Assembly (NCBI GenBank): GCA_018266105.1
Contig: JAFEBA010000036.1
Span: 1 to 49,843, forward strand
Length of the DNA: 49,843 bases
Direction of reading: 5' to 3'
Origin: a bacterium
GTDB lineage: Bacteria > Vulcanimicrobiota > Xenobia > Xenobiales > JADMJV01
How positions within the stretch are numbered: position 1 is the first letter of the stretch; each line of letters opens with the position of its first letter. The notes under the pieces are model-generated. The model made no database searches. It saw only the letters and a list, made by a program, of their open reading frames with translations, and had not been told where the DNA came from. Position numbers and translations under genes: made by a program. Positions 42,187 to 49,251 of this stretch are shown piece by piece.

Positions 42187-43047
42187 AAGCGGCCGGGGTT
42201 TTCGGGCCCGGATGAAGCCGGAGAAGAACTTTCCGTCCACGCACTCCAGCAGCGCTGGGTCGAGGCTGGCTCCGGCTTCCTGCATCAGGCCTCGCGCATC
42301 TTCCAGCGTATACACTCGAGTGGGTTCGATGCTGATCTCCTCAAAGCCAGCCGCCTGAAGCTTCTGAGTGTATTCCTCCTGGTGGAGCGCCCCGGCCACA
42401 CAGCCGATCCAGAGCGCCACGTTGCGCCTCAGCTCGACCGGGATATCCCCCCGAGTGACCACGTCCGAAACGGCGAAGAGCCCGCCGGGCTTAAGCACGC
42501 GGAAGGCCTCGCGCAGAACCAGGTCTTTATTGGCGCTCAGATTGATCACGCAGTTGCTGATAATCACGTCCACGCTTTCAGCCGGCAGCGGAATCTTCTC
42601 GATCTCACCCTTGAGGAACTCTACATTGGAGACCCCGGCACGCTCCTGGTTGGCTCGGGCAAGTTCCAGCATCTCGTCGGTCATATCCAGGCCGTAGGCC
42701 TTGCCCGTCGGTCCCACCCGCTTGGCCGAAAGCAGCACATCAATGCCCCCCCCTGAGCCCAGATCTAGAACTACCTGGCCCGCTTTCAATCGGGCCAGAG
42801 CCGTGGGGTTACCGCATCCCAGCGAGGCAAGCACCGCTGCTTCGGGAAGTTCCGAAACTTCGTCCATGGCATAGAGGTCTCCGCAGATGGCAGCCCAGGA
42901 AGTCGGCGCGGCCGCTTCTGCGCAACAACTGGCCTGAGCTGAATCCTGGCTGACCTTGCGGGCCAACGAACCATACTTGTCTTTGACCATCTGCTGAGTT
43001 TTGGCCAGTCCCTCGGCCTGAGGTGAACAACAGGTTTTCTCGTGCAT
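42181..43047 (-). CDS. arsM: Arsenite S-adenosylmethionine methyltransferase (ArsM)
   Basis: 288 aa. SAM-binding motif VLDLGSGGGIDVLLSAKRVG is at about residues 93-112. The three cysteines needed to hold As(III) are present: Cys78 in LASLGCGNP, Cys166 in ISNCVINLS and Cys216 in ALWIGCVAGAL, with the last two 50 residues apart, as in characterised ArsM proteins. Extra N-terminal cysteines (CC at 6-7 and 41-42) are also common in the family. It methylates arsenite in the cytoplasm to volatile or less toxic forms. It follows the arsR gene by 13 bp and shares its promoter. Confidence 0.95.
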   Translation of the reverse strand: MHEKTCCSPQAEGLAKTQQMVKDKYGSLARKVSQDSAQASCCAEAAAPTSWAAICGDLYAMDEVSELPEAAVLASLGCGNPTALARLKAGQVVLDLGSGGGIDVLLSAKRVGPTGKAYGLDMTDEMLELARANQERAGVSNVEFLKGEIEKIPLPAESVDVIISNCVINLSANKDLVLREAFRVLKPGGLFAVSDVVTRGDIPVELRRNVALWIGCVAGALHQEEYTQKLQAAGFEEISIEPTRVYTLEDARGLMQEAGASLDPALLECVDGKFFSGFIRARKPRPLS

Positions 43048-43060
43048 AAACTCCTCTTTC

Positions 43061-43381
43061 TTAACAACAAGGTGGATCGATCACGCGGTTGCGTGTGCAG
43101 CATTCGGCCAGGAAGAAGTTCACCAGATCCTTAAGGGTGGCTGCGTTGGCGGTATAGCGCCAGGCCGTCCCCTCGCGAATGCCAATGACCAGGTCCTCGT
43201 GCTTAAGCTTTTCCAGGTGATGGGACAGAGTAGAATTGGCGATGGCCAGTTCCTGCTGAATTTCCCCCACGATCAGTCCGCCAGGGTAGCAAGTCAAAAG
43301 AAGCCTTAGAATCCGAAGCCTGGGCTCGGACCCCATGGCCGCGAAACAGTCGGCGAACTTCTGGATGGTCACGTCCTTCAT
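43061..43381 (-). CDS. arsR: ArsR-type arsenic-responsive repressor
   Basis: 106 aa. Winged-helix motif: MGSEPRLRILRLLLTCYPGG, then LAIANSTLSHHLEKLKHEDLV (recognition helix). The likely As(III) site is at the C-terminus, where Cys94-Cys95 and Cys105-Cys106 lie, similar to the Acidithiobacillus ferrooxidans ArsR arrangement rather than the ELCVCDL site of the E. coli type. It represses its own operon and arsM until arsenite binds. A perfect operator lies directly upstream and the message is leaderless. It differs from the cysteine-free ArsR of the dab operon. Confidence 0.93.
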   Translation of the reverse strand: MKDVTIQKFADCFAAMGSEPRLRILRLLLTCYPGGLIVGEIQQELAIANSTLSHHLEKLKHEDLVIGIREGTAWRYTANAATLKDLVNFFLAECCTRNRVIDPPCC

Positions 43382-43384
43382 AAA

Positions 43385-43416
43385 TTCGATAATACTAGGA
43401 TTATCGAAATAGTCAA
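43385..43416 (-). promoter_or_regulatory. Promoter and operator of arsR-arsM
   Basis: TTCGATAAT (43385-43393) and ATTATCGAA (43400-43408) form a perfect 9-bp inverted repeat with a 6-nt spacer. On the minus strand TTGACT (43416-43411) and TATTAT (43394-43389) are 16 nt apart, so the repeat covers the -10 box and most of the spacer. The -10 box ends 7 nt before the ATG, so the transcript is leaderless. This is the expected geometry for an ArsR-repressed promoter. Confidence 0.85.
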
Positions 43417-43432
43417 GCAGCTTACTGAGCTG

Positions 43433-43861
43433 CTACGATTGACCCGGACGATGTCTTAAGCTCTCTTCCAATCGACCCAGCAGCCCCCGCCAGACCCGCT
43501 TCTCGCTTTCGGAGAAACCGCTGGTGAGACTCAATGCCATCTGCTCGGCCGTCGGCAGACAAGCCTCCAGCAGTTGGCGCCCCTGGGCGGTCAACTGCAG
43601 ACAGTGGGTGCGCCGGTTGCTGCCCGGTTGGCGCTCCAGCCAGCCCGCCTGAACCATCCTTTGCGAGACCAGGCTGACGGTGGGACGCTCCAGCAGAGTA
43701 TGCTGGGCCAGCTCCGCCGGGCTCAGTGGCTGGTCGCGGAGGGCGGCCAGAAAGCGAAACTGGGCCTGAGTCAATCCACTCTCGGCCATTCGCCGGTCAA
43801 AAACCGTGGCCAGATGAGTTCCCAAGCGCATCATGGCCAGGCAGATCTCACCTTCCAACAT
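43433..43861 (-). CDS. MarR-family regulator
   Basis: 142 aa from the ATG at 43861, which overlaps the upstream stop (TGATG); an ATG 51 nt upstream would give a longer form overlapping the previous gene. The MarR winged helix is clear: GLTQAQFRFLAAL, ELAQHTLLERPTVSLVSQRMVQAGWLER, and the wing RQPGSNRRTHCLQLTAQG. MarR proteins respond to phenolic compounds, oxidants or antibiotics. Cotranscription with the PPOX-type gene suggests that the pair responds to one signal. The target genes are unknown. A weak hairpin (AGCAGCT/AGCTGCT, 43416-43434) covers its stop codon. Confidence 0.88.
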   Translation of the reverse strand: MLEGEICLAMMRLGTHLATVFDRRMAESGLTQAQFRFLAALRDQPLSPAELAQHTLLERPTVSLVSQRMVQAGWLERQPGSNRRTHCLQLTAQGRQLLEACLPTAEQMALSLTSGFSESEKRVWRGLLGRLEESLRHRPGQS

Positions 43862-44223
43862 CAGAGGAACTGAACTTCCAGATAGACCTTGTCGCGACGC
43901 TTCATCAACCACAACAGCAGGTTGACCAACTTACGCTTCCATCCGTATCGCTGGCTTAGCAACCGGTCGGCCCGCCGACCCCACTCGGAGTCAGGCGCGT
44001 GCACCCGACAGCGACCCGAACGCGCCGGGCCGGATTCTTTACCGCGCGCATCACTGGGAGCAACCTCCACCTTTTCCTGGTTCCGGACTCGCTTGACCTT
44101 GGCCGAACCGGCCCAGGTCTGCATCAGGAGGCTGCCCTCACCCGTCTCCACAAACCACATAGGCGTGGCCACCGGCCGGCCGTCTTTACGAAAGGTCTTT
44201 AGATTCAAATACTGACTTTGCAT
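43861..44223 (-). CDS. PPOX-class, probably F420-dependent flavoprotein
   Basis: 120 aa. The split-barrel FMN/F420-binding fold is shown by YLNLKTFRKDGRPVATPMWFV at the N-terminus, LLMQTWAGSAKVKRVRN (the pattern that contacts the cofactor phosphate) and VEVAPSDARGKESGP. I choose the ATG at 44223 rather than the TTG at 44259: the TTGACT containing that TTG reads as a -35 box, with TAGCCT 17 nt later and the ATG 7 nt after that. Family members reduce unsaturated compounds or biliverdin-like substrates with F420, or oxidise them with FMN. Whether this organism makes F420 cannot be told from the window. Confidence 0.85.
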   Translation of the reverse strand: MQSQYLNLKTFRKDGRPVATPMWFVETGEGSLLMQTWAGSAKVKRVRNQEKVEVAPSDARGKESGPARSGRCRVHAPDSEWGRRADRLLSQRYGWKRKLVNLLLWLMKRRDKVYLEVQFL

Positions 44224-44230
44224 GGTTTTA

Positions 44231-44259
44231 AGGCTAATAGTTTTATCTAAAATAGTCAA
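44231..44259 (-). promoter_or_regulatory. Promoter of the PPOX-marR operon, leaderless
   Basis: On the minus strand TTGACT (44259-44254) and TAGCCT (44236-44231) are 17 nt apart, and TAAAACC separates the -10 box from the ATG at 44223. The -10 box is weak (3 of 6), the -35 good. If the longer TTG-started protein were made instead, these bases would be coding. Confidence 0.45.
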
Positions 44260-44304
44260 GTTGGAATTCTGGATAGGGTCGCGCCACTCAGCTGAGAAGT
44301 CTCC

Positions 44305-45300
44305 ATGGTGTTAAGAGCGGCTCGACAATTTCTCGATCAACTGTACGAAGGGTGTATTCCAGGTGAACGCTGGCTGCAGGTGGAGCGGGAGGTGCAAGAC
44401 ACCGGCAGCTATGTACACACTCTGGAAGAACTCGAGTTCGGGGCCCGCCTGGCCTGGCGCAACAGCGCGCGCTGCATCGGGCGGCTGGTCTGGAGGAGCT
44501 TGCAGGTGTTCGACTGCCGCCAGCTGTGCCGGCCGACCGAAATATTCCAGGCCTGCCAGCAACAAGCTCGCTGGTCCACTAACCAGGGACGAATCCGTCC
44601 GGCCATTTCGATTTTCTCTCCGCAGGCGCCTCCGATTCGCAATCGCCAGTTCTTCAGCTATGCCGGCTTTGATGATCGAGGAGATCCGGCCTTGCGTACC
44701 TCCACCAGGCAGGCCATGGATCTGGGCTGGCGACCGCCCGAGTCAAGCGACTTCGTACTGCTGCCTCTCATGATCGGCGATGAATTCTTTGAATGGTCGC
44801 CCGAGGATTGTCTTGAGGTCAACATCAGCCATCCCGAGGCCGACTGGTCCAGATTTGGCTGGCGCTGGTACGCACTGCCTGCCGTCAGCAACATGCTTCT
44901 GGAGATCGGTGGAGTCAACTATACCACGGCTCCATTCAGTGGTTACTACATGGTGACCGAGGTGGGCAGTCGCGACCTGGGCGACCTGAGCCGCTACAAC
45001 CTGTTGCCCAAGGTCGCGGAAAATCTTGGATTCTCGGGAGAGCCCCTGTGGCAGGATCGCGCCACCTACGAACTCAACCGGGCCGTGCTGCACTCTTACC
45101 GTCAGGCCGGGGTCAGTATGGTCGACCATCACACTGCCTCCGCCCAGTTCATCCAGTTCTGCCAGCAGGAGGAGACGGCCGGGCGGCCCGTCTCGGCTCA
45201 ATGGAGCTGGATCGTGCCGCCCACCTGCGCCAGTGCGACCGAAGTTTTTTTTAAGCCCATGCGCAACCTCGGCCTCCGTCCAAACTTCCTGGAACAGTAA
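44305..45300 (+). CDS. nos: Nitric oxide synthase oxygenase (bacterial NOS)
   Basis: 331 aa, slightly short for bacterial NOS (about 350-360). It makes NO from L-arginine at a cysteine-ligated heme. The heme thiolate is Cys57 in WRNSARCIGRLVW. The Trp that stacks on the heme and the pterin region appear in NWS-like positions (WSTNQGRIRPAISIF, and HHTASAQFIQF near the C-terminus). The arginine-binding glutamate is Glu219 in SGYYMVTEVGSRDL, where the family usually has GWYM. There is no reductase domain, so electrons come from cellular reductases. The start is the ATG at 44305, with AGAAG about 7 nt upstream. It is divergent from the PPOX gene, and both could react to oxidants. Confidence 0.94.
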   Translation: MVLRAARQFLDQLYEGCIPGERWLQVEREVQDTGSYVHTLEELEFGARLAWRNSARCIGRLVWRSLQVFDCRQLCRPTEIFQACQQQARWSTNQGRIRPAISIFSPQAPPIRNRQFFSYAGFDDRGDPALRTSTRQAMDLGWRPPESSDFVLLPLMIGDEFFEWSPEDCLEVNISHPEADWSRFGWRWYALPAVSNMLLEIGGVNYTTAPFSGYYMVTEVGSRDLGDLSRYNLLPKVAENLGFSGEPLWQDRATYELNRAVLHSYRQAGVSMVDHHTASAQFIQFCQQEETAGRPVSAQWSWIVPPTCASATEVFFKPMRNLGLRPNFLEQ

Positions 45301-45557
45301 GCCTGCGCACAGTGACTGACCAGGGTCCCGCGCGCTTGCTCGGCCAGTTCGGGCGAGGCGGCAGTCCCAAAAATTGCAACAGAGCCTGACTGAAAGTGCC
45401 CGCCGGACGCAGCGCCGATTGCAGCTCGGGAGTTGGAGCCGGCCCAACCCGACCTGAGTGATTTCAAGTTTGCCCGTCAGGGCCGATGGAAAGCCCACTT
45501 GGGATTGGAACCGGTTGAGGCGGGAGTCCGGCCTGGCCAGCTTCGAAGGACACGGCT
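45301..45557. other. Intergenic stretch without supported gene
   Basis: 257 bp between the NOS gene and the next gene. I see no credible coding frame, terminator or operator. An AAGGA element at the right end serves the following gene. Confidence 0.5.
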
Positions 45558-45926
45558 ATGGAACTGACCCAAAGGTTGCACGAAATGCTCGGTCTTCTGG
45601 CTAACGACCAGTTGGGAGCGGAGCAATTCTTAACCGAACTGGACCGGCTGGAGCAGCATTATGCCGAGAATCTGGACTTGGTGTCCAGCCTTGAGTTCAC
45701 TCCCGATTACCTGGAAGGGAAGACCCTGCAGGAGCATTTCAGCCAACAAACGGAGCGCATTTTTGAAGCCCTGGACTGGATGCGCGATTTCGCCGAGAGC
45801 CAGAATCTGGAATGGGCCGAGCGTTCGCTGGCGGTGGCTGAAGCGGCGGAGTCAGCACTGGCTGAAATTCGCGCCGCCTTGGAGGACGAAATGCAGCGAA
45901 ATCAGGGCGGCGGACTGCTCTTTTAG
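45558..45926 (+). CDS. Hypothetical helical acidic protein, 122 aa
   Basis: Entirely helical by composition, acidic and leucine-rich (RLHEMLGLLANDQLGAEQFLTELDRLEQHY, then TERIFEALDWMRDFAESQNLEWAERSLAVAEAAESALAEI). It has no signal or membrane segment and would be cytoplasmic. AAGGA at about 45546-45550 supports the ATG at 45558. It overlaps the convergent small gene by 4 bp. No family recognised; it may be a helical-bundle chaperone-like or partner protein. Confidence 0.65.
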   Translation: MELTQRLHEMLGLLANDQLGAEQFLTELDRLEQHYAENLDLVSSLEFTPDYLEGKTLQEHFSQQTERIFEALDWMRDFAESQNLEWAERSLAVAEAAESALAEIRAALEDEMQRNQGGGLLF

Positions 45927-46168
45927 CGCGGCCCGTGAGCCGGCTGCAGCGGATGTAAACGTCTCTCCATCGCTTCCACCATCTGTTGAAGAAGGATCTG
46001 ATTTTGCTGACGCCTGGCGGCCTGGTTGCGTTCGATAGAATCAGCCGAACCCGTAGGCGCGGCACTGTGCTTACGCTGATTGATCTTGGCTTCGATCGTA
46101 TCCGCGCTGCCGGTGGGGCGAGACGGCGGATTGAAAGGGAACGAATTGGCGATAACTCCAAAAGCCAC
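45923..46168 (-). CDS. Hypothetical small protein with an internal PTGSAD repeat
   Basis: 81 aa from GTG at 46168; GGAGG lies 5 nt upstream, which makes the call fairly firm. The sequence has two copies of an 11-residue unit: PTGSADTIEAK and PTGSADSIERN. The first 15 residues are hydrophobic (MAFGVIANSFPFN) but too short for a sure membrane helix. The C-terminal part is basic and Gln-rich (AARRQQNQILLQQMVEAMERRL), probably a helix. Upstream lies an AT-rich gap. No family recognised. Confidence 0.6.
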   Translation of the reverse strand: MAFGVIANSFPFNPPSRPTGSADTIEAKINQRKHSAAPTGSADSIERNQAARRQQNQILLQQMVEAMERRLHPLQPAHGPR

Positions 46169-46358
46169 GTGAACCTCCGAAAAGTTTGATTAGATGAGCT
46201 GATGTTACAGCTTCAAGTACAAGCACCAATGAAAGGCTGGCCACACTTATGAATAAAGTGTAAATTTTGACCATAAAATTTCCCTATAGGAAACCTTAAC
46301 TGTTGCATCCCTAACACTCCTCCTATCAACCTCACATGACTTAGGATTCAAGATACGG
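46169..46358. other. AT-rich divergent intergenic region
   Basis: About 190 bp, clearly richer in A and T than its surroundings. Small inverted repeats are present: ACACTT (46243-46248) with AAGTGT (46256-46261), and TTTCC with GGAAA at about 46280-46294. These may belong to promoters or a weak terminator of the flanking genes; nothing is decisive. Confidence 0.4.
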
Positions 46359-46598
46359 ATGATACCAAAGAATGGGGCCCGAGCCGGAAGCCAGGCTGGC
46401 CGCGTCGCTCTGACCTGCGCCCGCGCCTTGTTGGCTCGGAAAGAGTCCCGGCACACCTGGGTTCTGCTTCGCTCGACCAGGCCTGAGGAACGAGAGCAGG
46501 CAGCAGCCTGGGTCGCCGAACACGGGCTTCCTGAAGATGAACACCCCGAGCTTCCTGGCCGCAAGCTCAAAAGAACCAAACCGTTCAAGACTCGGTAA
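46359..46598 (+). CDS. Hypothetical small basic protein, 79 aa
   Basis: Ala/Arg/Glu-rich with a plausible helical centre (RSTRPEEREQAAAWVAEHGLPEDEH) and a basic tail (GRKLKRTKPFKTR). The third codon position is GC-rich, as in neighbours, and the composition is protein-like, but no good ribosome-binding site is visible. An opposite-strand frame overlaps it and looks less natural. No family recognised; the call is tentative. Confidence 0.42.
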   Translation: MIPKNGARAGSQAGRVALTCARALLARKESRHTWVLLRSTRPEEREQAAAWVAEHGLPEDEHPELPGRKLKRTKPFKTR

Positions 46599-46654
46599 CC
46601 TGAATTCAAATTTTCCCTCCTTCCCGCCCTCTATGCTCTGCTCGGAGGTCCACA

Positions 46655-47479
46655 ATGAGACTGCAGGGCACGCCCCCGATCCAGCCACCCGCTTCGCGCA
46701 TCTGGGGCGATATCCAAAACTTGAAAAGCACGCAGAACGTGCTTGATGCTCACCGACGCGCGCCTGTGTCTGCAAAGACAGAGGAAATGACCTTCTGGCG
46801 TCCCGCCACCCTTCAAGATATCGCTCACGGGGCGGTGGAGCAGGCCTTGCCGGGAGTGGCCATGGCTGCGATGTTGAGCGGAGCTTTTGGCCTGATCACC
46901 ATGACCCAAGGGGGCAGCTGGGCGGAGCTGGCCAGGCGCGTGTGCTATGCAAGTGGTTTCGCCTTCTGCGGAGTTGCCCCAGTGATGGCTGTCGTGGGTG
47001 GCTTGATCGGCGCCCTGGAATCGCGCGGTCATCGCTTCCCTATTCACGGTTCATTGAGTTCAGCCGGGCCAGACGACCTTGTTTTTCGCTCTCCAGAACT
47101 GACTGGACCGCTCAGCCTTTCTCGCTATCAGGAGCTTTGCGAGGAATCATTTCCCGAGCAACCGCTGGCGCCTGGACACTACTTGCTCCAGTGGAACGGA
47201 AAGAAGGCGACCGGCAGCGACCACTTACTGGACGGAGCCAGTCGCCAGGCCGCGACGCTGGTCAACAAAACCTGGCAGAAGCTGATCGCGACAGGCTTGC
47301 ATAAGCGACCCGTGGCTGATCTTGAAGGTCTTCAATGGGTCACCCAGCCCAATGGCCAGGCCGGGCTAAACTGGCTTTGCCAGGAGGAATGCAATGCCTA
47401 TCATGTCCGCTTTTTGCCAGACCAGGGACTCTGCTGCCTTGTCGTCAGTTCTCTGGAGGGCCCAACAGGTTCCAAATAG
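46655..47479 (+). CDS. Membrane protein, 274 aa, unknown
   Basis: CGGAGG about 6 nt upstream supports the ATG. Residues 1-55 are soluble. Two hydrophobic segments follow at about 67-87 (GVAMAAMLSGAFGLITM) and 95-120 (VCYASGFAFCGVAPVMAVVGGLIGAL). A soluble C-terminal domain of about 150 residues contains a mixed pattern with several Cys and Trp (GLNWLCQEECNAYHVRFLPDQGLCCLVV). No family is recognised. It lies 57 bp upstream of the DUF6159 gene on the same strand. Confidence 0.65.
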   Translation: MRLQGTPPIQPPASRIWGDIQNLKSTQNVLDAHRRAPVSAKTEEMTFWRPATLQDIAHGAVEQALPGVAMAAMLSGAFGLITMTQGGSWAELARRVCYASGFAFCGVAPVMAVVGGLIGALESRGHRFPIHGSLSSAGPDDLVFRSPELTGPLSLSRYQELCEESFPEQPLAPGHYLLQWNGKKATGSDHLLDGASRQAATLVNKTWQKLIATGLHKRPVADLEGLQWVTQPNGQAGLNWLCQEECNAYHVRFLPDQGLCCLVVSSLEGPTGSK

Positions 47480-47536
47480 GCCGGTAGAAATGTCCTGGCC
47501 TGCTCAACTAGGATGGAAGCATTCCGAGGAGGTGCG

Positions 47537-48415
47537 ATGTTCAGACGATTTCAAGAAAGCTGGCGCCTGACCAAGAGCTGTTGGGCGGTTCTACAGACCG
47601 ATAAGCAGCTGCTGCTGTTTCCGATTCTGTCCGGGCTGCTTTCCACGTTGCTGCTGGTGGGCTTCGTCGCTCCCAGCGTTTACGTCGTCAGTCAGGACCC
47701 CAAGATTCTTGAGTCCCCCGCTTTGAACGTGGTGGCTCCACTGCTCTTCTTTTTGCTCTATTTCTGCCTCAATAGCGGAATCTTGTTCTGCAATACCGCC
47801 GTGCTGATTTGCGTCAAACAGCGCTTTGACGGTGGCCAGCCGACGGTGATGGGCGGAATCAAAGGCGCGCTCGAGTTCCTGCCCCAGATTTTCAGCTGGG
47901 CCTTCCTGGGTGGCTGTTTGGGAGTCATCCTGCGACAGCTTGAGGAAAACTTCGGATTCCTGGGTTCGCTGGTGGCTCGCCTTTGCGGAGGAGCCTGGGC
48001 CATCGTCAGCTACTTCGCGCTGCCCGTCATGGTTTTCGAAAAGGTTGGACCCACTCAGGCTCTGAGGCGCTCCAAGGAGATCATCTCGCAGACCTGGGGA
48101 CAGAGCCTGGGAGCATACCTGGGCCTGAGCGCCCTGACCAGCATCTTCGGCTGGACCGCCATTCTCGCTCTACTGGGTTCCATCGGCCTGTGCGTGGCGA
48201 CCGAATCGGGCACTCCCCTGGCCGTCACAGTGGTGACCATTTTGCTGGCCGGCGTGGCGGTCTCAATCGTGAGCAGTTGCTTGACTCAGATCTTTCAGGC
48301 CGCTCTCTATGTCTACGCCACCAAGAAAGAAGTGCCCGGCTGCTTCGACAGTTTCGCCATGGAAGGCGCTTTTCAGCAGAGAAACGGCAAAAAGTGGGTG
48401 GTTCTGCGCCGCTAA
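47537..48415 (+). CDS. DUF6159-type polytopic membrane protein
   Basis: 292 aa. The opening FRRFQESWRLTKSCWAVLQTDKQLLLFPILSGLLSTLLL is the family hallmark: an amphipathic start, a short charged loop, then the first membrane helix. Five or six membrane helices follow (for example VVAPLLFFLLYFCLNSGILF, FSWAFLGGCLGVIL, SIGLCVATESGTPLAVTVVTILLAGVAVSIV). The C-terminus is cytoplasmic with a family motif (QIFQAALYVYATKKEVP). The ATG at 47537 is preferred over one 24 nt upstream because GGAGG lies 5 nt before it. The function of DUF6159 proteins is unknown. Confidence 0.8.
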   Translation: MFRRFQESWRLTKSCWAVLQTDKQLLLFPILSGLLSTLLLVGFVAPSVYVVSQDPKILESPALNVVAPLLFFLLYFCLNSGILFCNTAVLICVKQRFDGGQPTVMGGIKGALEFLPQIFSWAFLGGCLGVILRQLEENFGFLGSLVARLCGGAWAIVSYFALPVMVFEKVGPTQALRRSKEIISQTWGQSLGAYLGLSALTSIFGWTAILALLGSIGLCVATESGTPLAVTVVTILLAGVAVSIVSSCLTQIFQAALYVYATKKEVPGCFDSFAMEGAFQQRNGKKWVVLRR

Positions 48416-48436
48416 TCCGACCGGTTCAGGCGGCGC
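48406..48436. terminator. Possible bidirectional hairpin between convergent genes
   Basis: GCGCCGC (48406-48412) pairs with GCGGCGC (48430-48436) over a 17-nt loop, spanning the gap between the DUF6159 and PilZ stop codons. There is no T-tract on either strand, so it would be a weak or factor-dependent terminator. Confidence 0.3.
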
Positions 48437-49165
48437 TCAGCCGCTCTCCTCCTGCGCGAAGCGAGCAATCTCCCCTCCGTCGCCCAACTGACGCTGCATC
48501 AGGTTACCCCGTGAACGGGCTTCCAGAGCTTGCTGAAACTGCTCCAGAGCTTCATTCTCAAGGTCACTCATGCCAGCGAAGTCGATGGCCACCTGATAGC
48601 CTCGCGCGCGATCGTTATCGCGGCAAATGACCACGCGGCCCCGCAAATTGAGGCGAGGCTGGCTGGCCATCTCCGTCTCGATGGTCAATTGAATGATCCG
48701 GCCCGGGTCGACCGGCCCATGACAATTGAGCAACACCCCGTGCCTGGAGAGATCCACGGAGACGCAATTGTAGCCCTCGAGGTCGCGGCTGACGGCTTTG
48801 AAACCGGTGGCCAGACGCGCACTGCGGCGAGCCTCTTCTCCCAGGTCGGGACGTGGCGCATAACTGTAGAGTAAGTCCTCCAGTTGCTGAAGGTGCTCCG
48901 GCCCCATATCGATATGGCCGACACAAAGCTGGCCTTTGCCACAAGGTTCAAAGCTGAGCAACTGGAGTGGAATGTCCACCTGATTCACCTTGTAACCAAC
49001 CAATGCAACCCGAACTTTCAAGTTGCCCGTGGCTTTTTTGGGCCTGGTTGAGAAAACCGTCAAAATCGACCCACTCATATGAAAGAACTGGACCTGCTCA
49101 GGACCAAATAGCTTGGTTAGCAAAGGCTGCGTCTCCGGCTCGCTTAATAACAAAACCTTGGACAA
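48437..49165 (-). CDS. PilZ-domain (c-di-GMP-binding) protein
   Basis: 242 aa. The C-terminal half holds a PilZ domain: RRSARLATGFKAV at about residues 115-127 supplies the RxxxR motif, and VSVDLSRHGVLL (about 139-150) the DxSxxG-type motif, followed by LRGRVVICRDNDRARGYQVAIDF. The N-terminal 110 residues form a separate beta-rich YcgR-like domain (VQFFHMSGSILTVFSTRP, ALVGYKVNQVDIPLQL). Such proteins change motility, pili or exopolysaccharide in response to c-di-GMP. The start is TTG at 49165 with only a weak upstream signal. An inverted repeat GCGCCGC/GCGGCGC (48406-48436) separates it from the convergent DUF6159 gene. Confidence 0.85.
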   Translation of the reverse strand: MSKVLLLSEPETQPLLTKLFGPEQVQFFHMSGSILTVFSTRPKKATGNLKVRVALVGYKVNQVDIPLQLLSFEPCGKGQLCVGHIDMGPEHLQQLEDLLYSYAPRPDLGEEARRSARLATGFKAVSRDLEGYNCVSVDLSRHGVLLNCHGPVDPGRIIQLTIETEMASQPRLNLRGRVVICRDNDRARGYQVAIDFAGMSDLENEALEQFQQALEARSRGNLMQRQLGDGGEIARFAQEESG

Positions 49166-49251
49166 CAGAGCTAAAATCTCTTTTAACTAAGACAAAATTG
49201 ACCACACTTAGATTTCAGGCTTGTTTGAGTGCGTGCTGTCAGACTTCCAGC

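Noticed and set aside
43862..43912. Longer start of the MarR gene at 43912
   Set aside because: It would overlap the preceding gene by 52 bp; the ATG at 43861 in a TGATG overlap is the usual arrangement and retains the full domain.
46243..46261. Intrinsic terminator from ACACTT/AAGTGT
   Set aside because: Only a 6-bp AT-rich stem with a 7-nt loop and a poor T-tract; in an AT-rich gap this can occur by chance.
46247..46609. Minus-strand frame of 120 codons
   Set aside because: Serine-, cysteine- and proline-rich composition with no ribosome-binding site; overlaps a better plus-strand candidate.
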